DNA of 12,365 nucleotides, taken from contig JAHFNF010000004.1 in NCBI GenBank assembly GCA_023267515.1, positions 1 to 12,365 of the forward strand. The letters run 5' to 3'. Origin of the DNA: Candidatus Nomurabacteria bacterium. GTDB lineage: Bacteria > Patescibacteriota > Minisyncoccia > Phycocordibacterales > UBA9973. Position numbers and translations under genes: made by a program. Under the pieces are notes generated by a model. That model was not told where the DNA came from. It did not search any database and saw only the letters and a list, made by a program, of their open reading frames with translations. Shown piece by piece: positions 7,166 to 12,365 of this stretch (position 1 is its first letter; each line of letters opens with the position of its first letter).

Positions 7166-7202
7166 GACAGCCCCAGCTTAGAAGCTGGGGCTGTTGACTT
7201 TT
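7166..7202 (+). terminator. Intrinsic terminator after the four-Cys protein gene
   Basis: ACAGCCCCAGC (7167-7177) and GCTGGGGCTGT (7184-7194) form an 11-bp GC-rich stem with a TTAGAA loop, followed by a T-rich tract. Its 3' end overlaps the -35 element (TTGACT, 7194-7199) of the next gene's promoter, a compact head-to-tail arrangement. Confidence 0.88.
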
Positions 7203-7222
7203 GTCCTATTTTATGCTAGACT
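7194..7222 (+). promoter_or_regulatory. Promoter of the lipoprotein gene
   Basis: TTGACT (7194-7199), a 17-nt spacer and TAGACT (7217-7222) with an extended -10 (TGCTAGACT). Initiation near 7229 gives a leader of about 114 nt containing the hairpin at 7259-7320. Confidence 0.75.
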
Positions 7223-7258
7223 ATTAGTAATACTTTGCACCTTGAAAAGGATTTTTGG

Positions 7259-7320
7259 GAGATTGTTTAGAAGCCGTAGCTGCTGACAACTGGCATTTAT
7301 GGCTTCTAAATAATAATCTC
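7259..7320 (+). promoter_or_regulatory. Structured 5' leader hairpin upstream of the lipoprotein gene
   Basis: GAGATT (7259-7264) pairs with AATCTC (7315-7320), and TTTAGAAGCC (7266-7275) pairs perfectly with GGCTTCTAAA (7301-7310). A small asymmetric internal loop separates the two stems and a 25-nt apical loop caps them. The start codon is 23 nt downstream. No T run follows, so it is not a terminator. I recognise no known riboswitch class; it may be an mRNA stability or translation-control structure. Confidence 0.55.
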
Positions 7321-7342
7321 ACTAATTTAAAACCATACGACA

Positions 7343-7681
7343 ATGAAAACTAAAATCACTTTATTTATTTTTTCAATCGCAATTCTCCTTGGTTGCTCAA
7401 AAACAAGCCAGCAAATAACTATCCTCCCTGGGGATATGAGATTTGCTTATCTTGATTCAGCGCTGGGGGTGCTACGAGCTGATACATTCGCATTTGCGGA
7501 TGTTGATACGGATGGGGATGGTCAGGCAGACCTCTTCAACGTACCGATGACATATTCGGTTTTAGAGAGTGAAAGAATCTGCGCGCTCTCAATTCAGAAA
7601 GATACTATATGCGGCACATTATTAACGCATAAAAACGGTTCACATTATCTTGACCCAAAGTATCTACACCGGAAAGAGTAA
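7343..7681 (+). CDS. Predicted small lipoprotein with a DxDxDG calcium-binding-like loop
   Basis: The 112-residue protein begins with a classic lipoprotein signal: basic MKTK, a hydrophobic core (5-17) and lipobox LLGC with the acceptor Cys at 18, followed by Ser-Lys. The mature part contains DVDTDGDGQAD (53-63), the Asp/Gly spacing of calcium-binding loops seen in EF-hand, dockerin and thrombospondin type 3 repeats. C80 and C90 could form a disulfide. I do not recognise the family as a whole. It would sit on the outer face of the membrane. ATG at 7343 has no Shine-Dalgarno sequence but follows an extended -10 promoter and a structured leader. A bidirectional terminator follows. Confidence 0.75.
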   Translation: MKTKITLFIFSIAILLGCSKTSQQITILPGDMRFAYLDSALGVLRADTFAFADVDTDGDGQADLFNVPMTYSVLESERICALSIQKDTICGTLLTHKNGSHYLDPKYLHRKE

Positions 7682-7685
7682 TCAA

Positions 7686-7729
7686 AAAAAAAGAAATACC
7701 CACGAGCACAACTTCGTGGGTATTTTTTT
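7686..7729. terminator. Bidirectional terminator between the lipoprotein gene and metK
   Basis: AAATACCCACGA (7694-7705) and TCGTGGGTATTT (7714-7725) form a perfect 12-bp stem with an 8-nt loop. The stem is flanked by an A run on the left and a T run on the right, so it works as an intrinsic terminator in both directions. It serves the plus-strand lipoprotein gene and minus-strand metK, whose stop codon (7728-7730) touches it. Confidence 0.92.
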
Positions 7730-8672
7730 ATCTCCACTCAAATCCCCGGCCAAAATGCCCCCACTCTGCTGTCTCGGCGAATTTCACTTTATCTAAATGT
7801 AAATATTCGCGGATTCCGCGCGGACTCAAATTATAGCCAGCTACTTTTTCCTCTATGCCATCCACTACCGCCACCGCCATCACTGGCTCGCTCTTGCCGA
7901 TAGCATAAGCGAGCTTCACGAACACTTCTTTTGCCTTTCTCTTTTCTAAAAGTTCCACCGCGATTCTCCGCGCCATATAAGCCCCGCTTCTATCTACCTT
8001 TGTATAATCCTTTCCCGAAAATGAACCCCCGCCGATCGGTATCTCTGGTCCATAATTATCTATAATAAGTTTTCTACCGGAGAGCCCTGTGTCTGCATCA
8101 AACCCTCCTTGATTCCATTCTCCGGCTGGGTTTATTAAATACTCGTTGGCTTTTATCATCTCTTTCGCCAACTTTAAAAGCTCATCACTTTTTGTATTCT
8201 GAAAGCTTGCGACGACGGTGAGCACTTCCCCGTTCCCCACCGTCACCTGCGTCTTGCCATCAAATGGGTAAACTTCGTAAATCTTTTTACAAAGGTCGCG
8301 AGCGAGCACATATTCAAGTGGTAAGTATTCTGGTGTCTCGCTTGTGGCATACCCTTTCATTATTCCTTGGTCCCCTGCGCCACCAGTATCAACTCCTTTC
8401 GCAATCTCCGCGCTCTGCGCCACAATATTTGAAATTATTTTATAATCCGCACCCACGATACTATGTACTAGTACATTGATATCTGGATTGGCACGAGAAG
8501 TCACTTCCCCATTTATAGTAATAAGTTTATGCCCGCCCATCACCTCGATAGCCACTCGGCTCTCCTTGTCCCCCGCCAAGTACGCGTCCAAAATACTGTC
8601 CGCGATAAAATCACAGATCTTATCTGGATGCCCCGGGCTCACAAATTCAGCTGTTTTTGTTCCTTTCGTCAT
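7728..8672 (-). CDS. metK: S-adenosylmethionine synthase (methionine adenosyltransferase), compact form
   Basis: MetK makes S-adenosylmethionine from methionine and ATP in the cytoplasm. Diagnostic motifs are GHPDK (14-18, ATP/His active site), GAGDQGIMKGYAT (98-110) and the glycine-rich GGGSFSGKDYTKVDRS (214-229). The C-terminus is EWGHFGRGFEWR. At 314 residues it is well below the roughly 380-400 of E. coli or Bacillus MetK, with short loops and no long C-terminal tail, but all core motifs are present. The start chosen is ATG 8672. An in-frame ATG at 8732 would add 20 residues but lies inside the SAM riboswitch, and the family begins near this Met. Expression should fall when SAM is abundant, through the leader at 8682-8820. 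Confidence 0.96.
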   Translation of the reverse strand: MTKGTKTAEFVSPGHPDKICDFIADSILDAYLAGDKESRVAIEVMGGHKLITINGEVTSRANPDINVLVHSIVGADYKIISNIVAQSAEIAKGVDTGGAGDQGIMKGYATSETPEYLPLEYVLARDLCKKIYEVYPFDGKTQVTVGNGEVLTVVASFQNTKSDELLKLAKEMIKANEYLINPAGEWNQGGFDADTGLSGRKLIIDNYGPEIPIGGGSFSGKDYTKVDRSGAYMARRIAVELLEKRKAKEVFVKLAYAIGKSEPVMAVAVVDGIEEKVAGYNLSPRGIREYLHLDKVKFAETAEWGHFGRGFEWR

Positions 8673-8681
8673 ATATAAAAT

Positions 8682-8705
8682 AAAAAATTCCTGATAATAC
8701 AGGAA
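8682..8705 (-). terminator. SAM-riboswitch-controlled intrinsic terminator
   Basis: TTCCTG (8705-8700) and CAGGAA (8693-8688) with a TATTAT loop are followed by six T residues (8687-8682), ten bases before the metK ATG. The stem is short. Its 5' arm is shared with the alternative pairing described for the aptamer, which fits transcriptional attenuation by SAM. Confidence 0.82.
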
Positions 8706-8718
8706 AGAGTACTGACTG

Positions 8719-8820
8719 AGTATCTTCCCCATATATAATGGGCTGGACTTGGCACCTACCTTAAAGGGGTTGCCGGTGGGTCATAAAGCCAGTGCTCTCG
8801 CCACGCTCTTGATAACTACT
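8719..8820 (-). promoter_or_regulatory. SAM-I (S-box) riboswitch aptamer upstream of metK
   Basis: The minus strand shows the S-box signature in order: TTATCAAGAG (8814-8805), CTGGC..TATGACCC (P2/P3 core), CCGGCAACC (8776-8768), GGTGCCAAGTCCAGCC (P4 region, about 8756-8741) and GGGGAAGATACT (8730-8719). P1 is AGTA (8820-8817) with TACT (8722-8719). SAM binding stabilises P1. Without SAM, GGAAGATACT (8728-8719) can pair with AGTACTCTTTCC (8713-8702), an antiterminator that takes up the 5' arm of the terminator. The target is metK, 47 nt downstream of the aptamer. Confidence 0.93.
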
Positions 8821-9019
8821 ATTTGGTTGTATCTGTATTATAGCGTTTATTTTCAAAATAGCCAGAAAAAATTGACATAAAATCTTGACCGACTTCCCGC
8901 ATTGCATCTAGGTCGTCTAGATTCCAAACAGTATGCTCATCCCCATAGATTTTATTATATTCGTTATATAAACTGGCCAATTCTTTAAAATTTTTATCTG
9001 ATATTTTTATCTCGCGCAT
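8819..9019 (-). CDS. Small hypothetical protein, 66 residues
   Basis: I do not recognise this family. The product is soluble and acidic in the middle (YGDEHTVWNLDDLDAMREVGQ), with charged helices and no membrane segment or signal peptide. Composition and conserved-looking aromatic residues (WNLDDL, FMSIFSGYF) suggest a real, if small, gene. Supporting context: ATG 9019 lies 6 nt after an extended -10 element, giving a leaderless message, and the gene fills the space between the DUF167 gene and the metK riboswitch. The metK promoter sits inside its 3' end. Confidence 0.55.
   Translation of the reverse strand: MREIKISDKNFKELASLYNEYNKIYGDEHTVWNLDDLDAMREVGQDFMSIFSGYFENKRYNTDTTK
8837..8865 (-). 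promoter_or_regulatory. Promoter of the metK riboswitch transcript
   Basis: A perfect TATAAT (8842-8837) lies within the 3' part of the 66-residue gene, with only a weak -35 (CTGGCT, 8865-8860). Initiation near 8830 would begin ten bases before the SAM-I P1 stem. Confidence 0.6.
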
Positions 9020-9025
9020 ACCTGT

Positions 9026-9054
9026 AAAGTAGCATTATTGAATTAAAAAATCAA
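9026..9054 (-). promoter_or_regulatory. Possible leaderless promoter of the 66-residue gene
   Basis: TTGATT (9054-9049), a 17-nt spacer and TACTTT (9031-9026) with an extended TG (TGCTACTTT). The ATG at 9019 is 6 nt beyond, at the expected transcription start. It overlaps the stop codon of the DUF167 gene. The -10 hexamer itself is weak. Confidence 0.5.
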
Positions 9055-9272
9055 TCCACCACCAAAAGCTTGGACGGGCTGCGGTGGCCGTTTATGATGC
9101 GAACTTTGTTTACTGGCACTTTGAAATGTAGAGCCATGAGCTCCACTACTCTTTTATTGGCCATATTCCGCTCGGCCTTCTCCCGCACCGACACCTCAAA
9201 ATGATCCTTTGATTTCTCTTTTAAAGATTCCCTCCCCGCCCCAGGCATCACTTTCACATGTATATATTGCAT
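9051..9272 (-). CDS. DUF167 / YggU family protein
   Basis: The 73-residue protein matches the small alpha/beta DUF167 (UPF0235) fold. It has an N-terminal strand followed by PGAGRES, FEVSVREKAERNMANKRVVELMA in the place of the usual VxxPPxxGKAN segment, then FKVPVNKVRIINGHRSPSKLLVV, matching the family's lgvpks-v-i-sG--sR-K ending. The biochemical role of the family is not established. ATG 9272 is 4 nt after the winged-helix gene, so the two are translationally close and probably co-transcribed. It ends with TGA, evidence that UGA is a normal stop codon in this organism. Confidence 0.87.
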   Translation of the reverse strand: MQYIHVKVMPGAGRESLKEKSKDHFEVSVREKAERNMANKRVVELMALHFKVPVNKVRIINGHRSPSKLLVVD

Positions 9273-9276
9273 TTAG

Positions 9277-9708
9277 CTAGATTTTTTCGTAAAAGACTCC
9301 CTTACCTGTCTTTGTAGATTGTTTTATTATCCCTTTATGCTCCAGCATATCCAAGTACCGTGTAGCCGTCGCATCTGATACATGTAAAAGATGCTCCACT
9401 TGGTTGTTGGTAATGTTATGATGCATGTTGAATAAAGTCATTATTTTTTCCAGTTTGGCTTTTATTTTCTCCTGTCTTACTTGATTGGCTTCGGGTAGAA
9501 GGTCACGGATAGAATTTTTGGGCTGAGCAGAATTCCTCTCAAACAGCTTGTCCTCTGAAACATTAAACGGCTCATTTGGCGCCATTTGAGGCGTTTCCTC
9601 TACGGAAGCCTTGACGGCAGCCGTCGGAGCTGGCTCTGCATTAGAAACTTCCGCCACCGGGTCGGTTCCCTCAACTATTGTTTCATTGTTTGTTTCTTCT
9701 GGTGGCAT
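9277..9708 (-). CDS. Winged-helix DNA-binding-type protein with disordered N-terminus
   Basis: The 143-residue protein has an acidic, Pro/Ala/Glu-rich and probably disordered first half (1-75). A basic helix follows (RQEKIKAKLEKIMTLF, 78-93), then a winged helix-turn-helix (about 96-143). ITNNQVEHLLHVSDATATRYLD is the HTH, and LEHKGIIKQSTKTGKGVFYEKI is the wing and end. The HTH resembles those at the C-terminus of Fic-family proteins and DeoR/ArsR-like regulators, so it may regulate transcription; the target is unknown. Residues about 38-48 (ETPQMAPNEPF) are encoded by a copy of the 32-bp palindromic repeat, which fits in frame without harm to the folded part. ATG 9708 is 6 nt from a perfect -10, implying a leaderless message. 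Confidence 0.75.
   Translation of the reverse strand: MPPEETNNETIVEGTDPVAEVSNAEPAPTAAVKASVEETPQMAPNEPFNVSEDKLFERNSAQPKNSIRDLLPEANQVRQEKIKAKLEKIMTLFNMHHNITNNQVEHLLHVSDATATRYLDMLEHKGIIKQSTKTGKGVFYEKI
9565..9596 (+). repeat. 32-bp near-palindromic repeat, copy A (inside a coding sequence)
   Basis: It begins AAACGGCTCATTTGGCGCC and ends GCGTTT. It is identical to copy B at 12283-12314 at 31 of 32 positions, including 26 consecutive bases, in the same orientation. The 10-bp arms pair with one mismatch here (GGC against GGC). It sits in the disordered part of the winged-helix gene. A 26-base exact match by chance in a window this size is negligible. Confidence 0.85.
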
Positions 9709-9714
9709 AGATAG

Positions 9715-9743
9715 ATTATATCAATTTACATTACCTAAGTTTA
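9715..9743 (-). promoter_or_regulatory. Leaderless promoter of the winged-helix / DUF167 operon
   Basis: A perfect TATAAT (9720-9715) lies 6 nt before the ATG at 9708, so transcription should start at or next to the start codon. The -35 region (TAAACT, 9743-9738) is weak. Confidence 0.6.
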
Positions 9744-9766
9744 AATACTTACAGGTACAGCGAGGA

Positions 9767-11227
9767 TTAAGATCTTAATTTACTAGGAGATGGATGAATT
9801 AAACCGTCAATAATAACAAGTTCGGGAGTTGATATATTGTATTTAGTATTTTTTTCGTAAATATCTTTTACTCTTTTTAGTTGGGGATTTAATTCTGTCA
9901 CTGTTTTCTGTACTTCTTTAACTATTATTACTATAAAAAAACTATAAAATGCAGCTTCATTTTTTTTGTAAGCTTTTATTTGTTTTAAATATCCATCTTC
10001 TAAATCTTTATTGGTAGATTTTTTTATCTCTACTAAGACTTTAGTATCATAGCTTTTGCCGAGAGAAAAATCTACTGGGCCCAATCCAGCGTTTGGCTCG
10101 CGAGAGAGTAGAATGTTGGCTTTTTGACAAAACAGGTCAGCTATAAGGTAGAAAATTGTTTGAGAAACGTCCTCGTTATGTGGGCTATCTTTTATAGGAA
10201 CACCTGTTTTGGTCTTTCGGTATAAAAGCTTATTGCCTCCATTACTTTCAATTGACCGTTCAAATTGTTTAATTAAATCTCTTACAGACTTTTTTAACTC
10301 TTCTTGTGTTTTCGGCAAAGACTCCACTTTAATATTTACAGATTCTTTTTCAATAAAAGGTTGGATGGAGTAATAGCCTTTAGAGTCTAGTTTTAAGTCA
10401 TAACCACGAACGTTTATCTTTCGATAAATTTTCAAAATAGTATTAAACCCTTCCCTTAATGTATTTTTTTCTTCATCGCTTTTTTCTTTGATCTCTGTAA
10501 GAATTTCTTTTAAGACAGGGAAAATTATTGAGTTAAACTCATTTCTAAGTTTACGATTATGGAAACCCGCCTCAGCAATTTGATCCCAAGAAACTGCTAG
10601 AGGTAGAGGACTTAAAAACGAGAAAGGAACAAATATAATGCAAGTCTCTTTGAAAGGGTGTTTAGGTAAAATATAGGTTTTGTTGTCAATTATATATTTC
10701 TGAGTTTTAACTTTTAAATCTTTTGCGATTTTTTGTGTGTATTTACAAAAGTCATGATATATAATACTAACAGTTAAATCGCTCATGCTATCTGGACCAA
10801 AACCATCTATAAATAATCCGAGAGTTTCAATTAATTCTTCATCATCAATCCCAACCGCAAGAATCTCACTAGCAGAGAGTAGTATTTTATTAGCTAGGGT
10901 TTTTGATATTGCCGTACCTCTATCAGTTTTGTTTCCATACCCTATGGAAAGCCCTTGTGGTTCTTTTACAGCAAGCATATCGCGAGCCTGTATTAATAAT
11001 CTTGGTGACTTGTGAGATTGTTTATGTATATTGAGTAACTTTGCAAAATATAAAAGAATTATCTTACGGGAATTTTTAAATTCTTCTATATTCGATCTAA
11101 TCAGTAATTTTGGATCTACGAACAACTTAGTATCCACACCGAGAGTAGAATCAAAAACACCAAGCTTCTCAAGTTTTTTTCTTTCGACATTTAAGTATTT
11201 GCTAAGTGGTAATGTTTTTGCATCCAT
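9767..11227 (-). CDS. Putative PD-(D/E)XK nuclease, second gene of a two-nuclease operon
   Basis: The 486-residue protein has a large N-terminal region (1 to about 340) that I cannot name and a C-terminal PD-(D/E)XK-type nuclease domain. The motif reads E352 in a helix (HNEDVSQTIFYLIADLF), D386 (GLGPVDFSLG), E400-x-K402 (VLVEIKKS) and Q416 (LKQIKAYKK), the full D...ExK...Q layout of restriction-type nucleases. The N-terminal region contains a striking GLFIDGFGPDSMSDLTVSII (137-156) and may sense or bind a target. ATG 11227 comes one base after the stop of the upstream gene, implying translational coupling and equal expression. The operon is much AT-richer than its housekeeping neighbours. Likely role: DNA cleavage in phage defence; cellular processing is an alternative. 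Confidence 0.72.
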   Translation of the reverse strand: MDAKTLPLSKYLNVERKKLEKLGVFDSTLGVDTKLFVDPKLLIRSNIEEFKNSRKIILLYFAKLLNIHKQSHKSPRLLIQARDMLAVKEPQGLSIGYGNKTDRGTAISKTLANKILLSASEILAVGIDDEELIETLGLFIDGFGPDSMSDLTVSIIYHDFCKYTQKIAKDLKVKTQKYIIDNKTYILPKHPFKETCIIFVPFSFLSPLPLAVSWDQIAEAGFHNRKLRNEFNSIIFPVLKEILTEIKEKSDEEKNTLREGFNTILKIYRKINVRGYDLKLDSKGYYSIQPFIEKESVNIKVESLPKTQEELKKSVRDLIKQFERSIESNGGNKLLYRKTKTGVPIKDSPHNEDVSQTIFYLIADLFCQKANILLSREPNAGLGPVDFSLGKSYDTKVLVEIKKSTNKDLEDGYLKQIKAYKKNEAAFYSFFIVIIVKEVQKTVTELNPQLKRVKDIYEKNTKYNISTPELVIIDGLIHPSPSKLRS

Positions 11228-11228
11228 T

Positions 11229-12230
11229 CTATTTCGATAACTTACTAAAAAAATCTTTCAACTTTTCAAATTGTGCTCTAGATAAAGGGAAGGGTGTTCC
11301 ACCGCCATGATTAGTTGAAAAAGCAAAAGCTTTTCCGAGTTCTCCTTGTTTACCAAAGGGAAGAACTTCCTCTTTATCATATTTCTTTTTTATATCAAAA
11401 TCTATAAAATGTGGCCATTTGCGATTATTAATCGTTGGCTTAGTCTTTTGGTCTTCAAAAAATAATCCCCGTCTTTCATCTAGCGCCATGTAATACGGCT
11501 CAACAATTTCTGCTAAATAATATCTATGTACATTTATTTTTACATCTTGTTTTTCAGAATGTCCCATCGCTCCGTGCTCAACGCTAGAAAAAATAAAGAA
11601 TATTTTATCTCCCCTTTGCATGTCTAACACATATGACAATGCTTTTCTGTCTTGCTTGAAAGCCCAGAATGGTTTAGATGGTTTACTTTCAAGCATTCTT
11701 TTGAAGTTATTAAGCGCTGCTCCGTTTATACCACCTCTTAAAAAGACTACCCAGTATTGATTTTTATCAGCAAGACTTTTACTTTCTGCTTGGTAAATGA
11801 GTGATTCCCTTGAAAGGCGTGAAATATTTTCTGCAATCCAATCAGAAAAGTCGTCATGTTTTATAGAAATAATATCTATTCCATGGATTTGTTTTTCTTG
11901 TGTATCTCCCAATATAACTAAAAATCCATCGTGGTTTTTTATATAATCTATTTGATTCTTTTTAGAAAATCCACCTGATGACCATTTCACTTCTACAGGA
12001 ATTCCAGCTTTTCTATTCTTAAAGTAAATAGTTAGGTCAGCACGGTATTTATCTTCCTTTTTTGCATCCTCTGGGACTATTAGGTTTATCTGATCTTTAT
12101 AGAACCTTCTCGGGAGTAAATCTCTACGCTGTTTAGAAGTACCGAAATAATATCGCTCAAACAGATATCTATGAATCAACTTTTCATTAAAGGCGTTTCG
12201 GTTTATTTTTTTGAAGATGTCTATACTCAC
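11229..12230 (-). CDS. Putative restriction nuclease: PD-(D/E)XK domain fused to EVE/PUA-like domain
   Basis: The 333-residue protein has an N-terminal PD-(D/E)XK nuclease domain. E16 lies in the first helix, D65 in YRADLTIYF, E80-x-K82 in IPVEVKW and Q93 in KKNQIDYI. A second domain (about 157-280) resembles EVE/PUA-like folds: NQYWVVFLRGG, WAF, MQRGDKIFFIFSS, RYYLAEIVEPYYM and KWPHFIDFDI. EVE-like domains bind modified bases, so nuclease plus reader suggests a modification-dependent (type IV-like) restriction enzyme. No methyltransferase gene is in the window, consistent with that. The start is GTG at 12230; the -10 box ends 9 nt before it, so the message is nearly leaderless. A single base separates its stop from the second nuclease gene. 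Confidence 0.72.
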   Translation of the reverse strand: MSIDIFKKINRNAFNEKLIHRYLFERYYFGTSKQRRDLLPRRFYKDQINLIVPEDAKKEDKYRADLTIYFKNRKAGIPVEVKWSSGGFSKKNQIDYIKNHDGFLVILGDTQEKQIHGIDIISIKHDDFSDWIAENISRLSRESLIYQAESKSLADKNQYWVVFLRGGINGAALNNFKRMLESKPSKPFWAFKQDRKALSYVLDMQRGDKIFFIFSSVEHGAMGHSEKQDVKINVHRYYLAEIVEPYYMALDERRGLFFEDQKTKPTINNRKWPHFIDFDIKKKYDKEEVLPFGKQGELGKAFAFSTNHGGGTPFPLSRAQFEKLKDFFSKLSK

Positions 12231-12239
12231 AATTTTCGA

Positions 12240-12268
12240 AATATACCATATTTCCCCTTGTTTTTCAA
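12240..12268 (-). promoter_or_regulatory. Promoter of the two-nuclease operon (near-leaderless)
   Basis: TTGAAA (12268-12263), a 17-nt spacer and TATATT (12245-12240). The expected start, near 12233, leaves about three bases before the GTG start codon at 12230. Confidence 0.75.
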
Positions 12269-12282
12269 CTCAAAACGAAGGC

Positions 12283-12314
12283 AAACGGCTCATTTGGCGC
12301 CATTTGAGCCGTTT
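12283..12314 (+). repeat. 32-bp near-palindromic repeat, copy B (downstream of argS)
   Basis: Perfect 10-bp arms AAACGGCTCA and TGAGCCGTTT flank a 12-base centre containing GGCGCC. It starts one base past the TAG stop of the minus-strand argS-like gene. Read on the minus strand, the hairpin is followed by a mixed T-rich stretch, so it could help end that transcript. It is 31/32 identical to copy A at 9565-9596. Confidence 0.85.
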
Positions 12315-12315
12315 A

Positions 12316-12365
12316 CTACATCTTCTCTGGAACTTTGATGCCTAGAAGAGTGAGCCCTTGAACCA
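12316..12365 (-). CDS. argS: C-terminal end of probable arginyl-tRNA synthetase (5' part off window)
   Basis: Only 15 codons and a TAG stop (12318-12316) are visible. The peptide VQGLTLLGIKVPEKM matches the usual C-terminal ending of ArgRS, where a helix of the DALR anticodon-binding domain ends in a leu-leu-gly-ile-x-x-pro-glu-(K/R)-met pattern. The identification rests on this ending alone and could be wrong, since other DALR-type synthetases have similar ends. The gene runs into the window from the right and is followed at once by the palindromic repeat. Confidence 0.6.
   Translation of the reverse strand, partial: VQGLTLLGIKVPEKM

Noticed and set aside
8673..8732. N-terminal extension of MetK by 20 residues from an upstream ATG
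   Set aside because: The extension is encoded by the SAM riboswitch expression platform and does not resemble MetK; ATG 8672 fits the family start.
9051..9053. UGA read as glycine (Gracilibacteria/SR1 code)
   Set aside because: TGA ends the DUF167 protein at its expected length and no reading frame needs an in-frame TGA to be read through.
9766..9779. Perfect 14-bp palindrome ATTAAGATCTTAAT over the stop codon of the second nuclease gene
   Set aside because: Short and AT-rich, no T run, no partner copy in the window; could be an operator but the evidence is too thin.
1..12365. tRNA genes, rRNA, CRISPR arrays, transposases
   Set aside because: No cloverleaf with a CCA-type acceptor, regular spacer-repeat array or transposase motif was seen on either strand by eye.

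Overview
The window most resembles a genome of the Candidate Phyla Radiation (Patescibacteria, Parcubacteria-like). This is inferred from overall style: compact genes, an IleRS with the GIHH variant of the HIGH motif, a short MetK, almost no Shine-Dalgarno sequences, and small secreted proteins of unknown family. No rRNA or other marker is present to prove it. TGA is used as a stop (9051-9053), so the UGA=Gly code of Gracilibacteria/SR1 does not apply.

Layout. (1) 1-659, plus strand: the 3' third of recG, converging on and overlapping ileS by 21 bp. (2) 639-4600, minus strand: an isoleucine regulon. A compact promoter leads into a T-box leader (candidate specifier AUC, perfect antiterminator, strong terminator). 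This is followed by a three-helix SemiSWEET/PQ-loop transporter gene and then ileS. The IleRS carries a complete histidine-phosphatase domain inside it. (3) 4620-6444, minus: two tandem membrane-anchored M14-type peptidase paralogues. One keeps its catalytic residues and the other has lost three of them. (4) 6541-7730, plus: two small exported proteins, one a predicted lipoprotein behind a structured leader, each with a terminator. (5) 7728-9708, minus: a winged-helix protein, a DUF167 protein, a 66-residue protein, and then a SAM-I riboswitch controlling metK. (6) 9767-12230, minus: an AT-rich two-gene operon encoding two different PD-(D/E)XK nuclease-like proteins, the first fused to an EVE/PUA-like reader domain. 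It is a candidate defence (modification-dependent restriction) system. (7) 12316-12365, minus: the last codons of a gene resembling argS.

Themes. Two amino-acid enzymes (IleRS and MetK) are controlled by riboswitch-type attenuators, which suits an organism that must import amino acids. At least four genes have a -10 box only 6-9 nt before the start codon, implying leaderless mRNAs. A 32-bp near-palindromic repeat occurs twice in direct orientation. One copy lies inside the winged-helix coding sequence and the other is next to the argS stop, so the two copies bracket the nuclease operon. The most novel items are the phosphatase-IleRS fusion, the isoleucine-controlled transporter and the two-nuclease operon.
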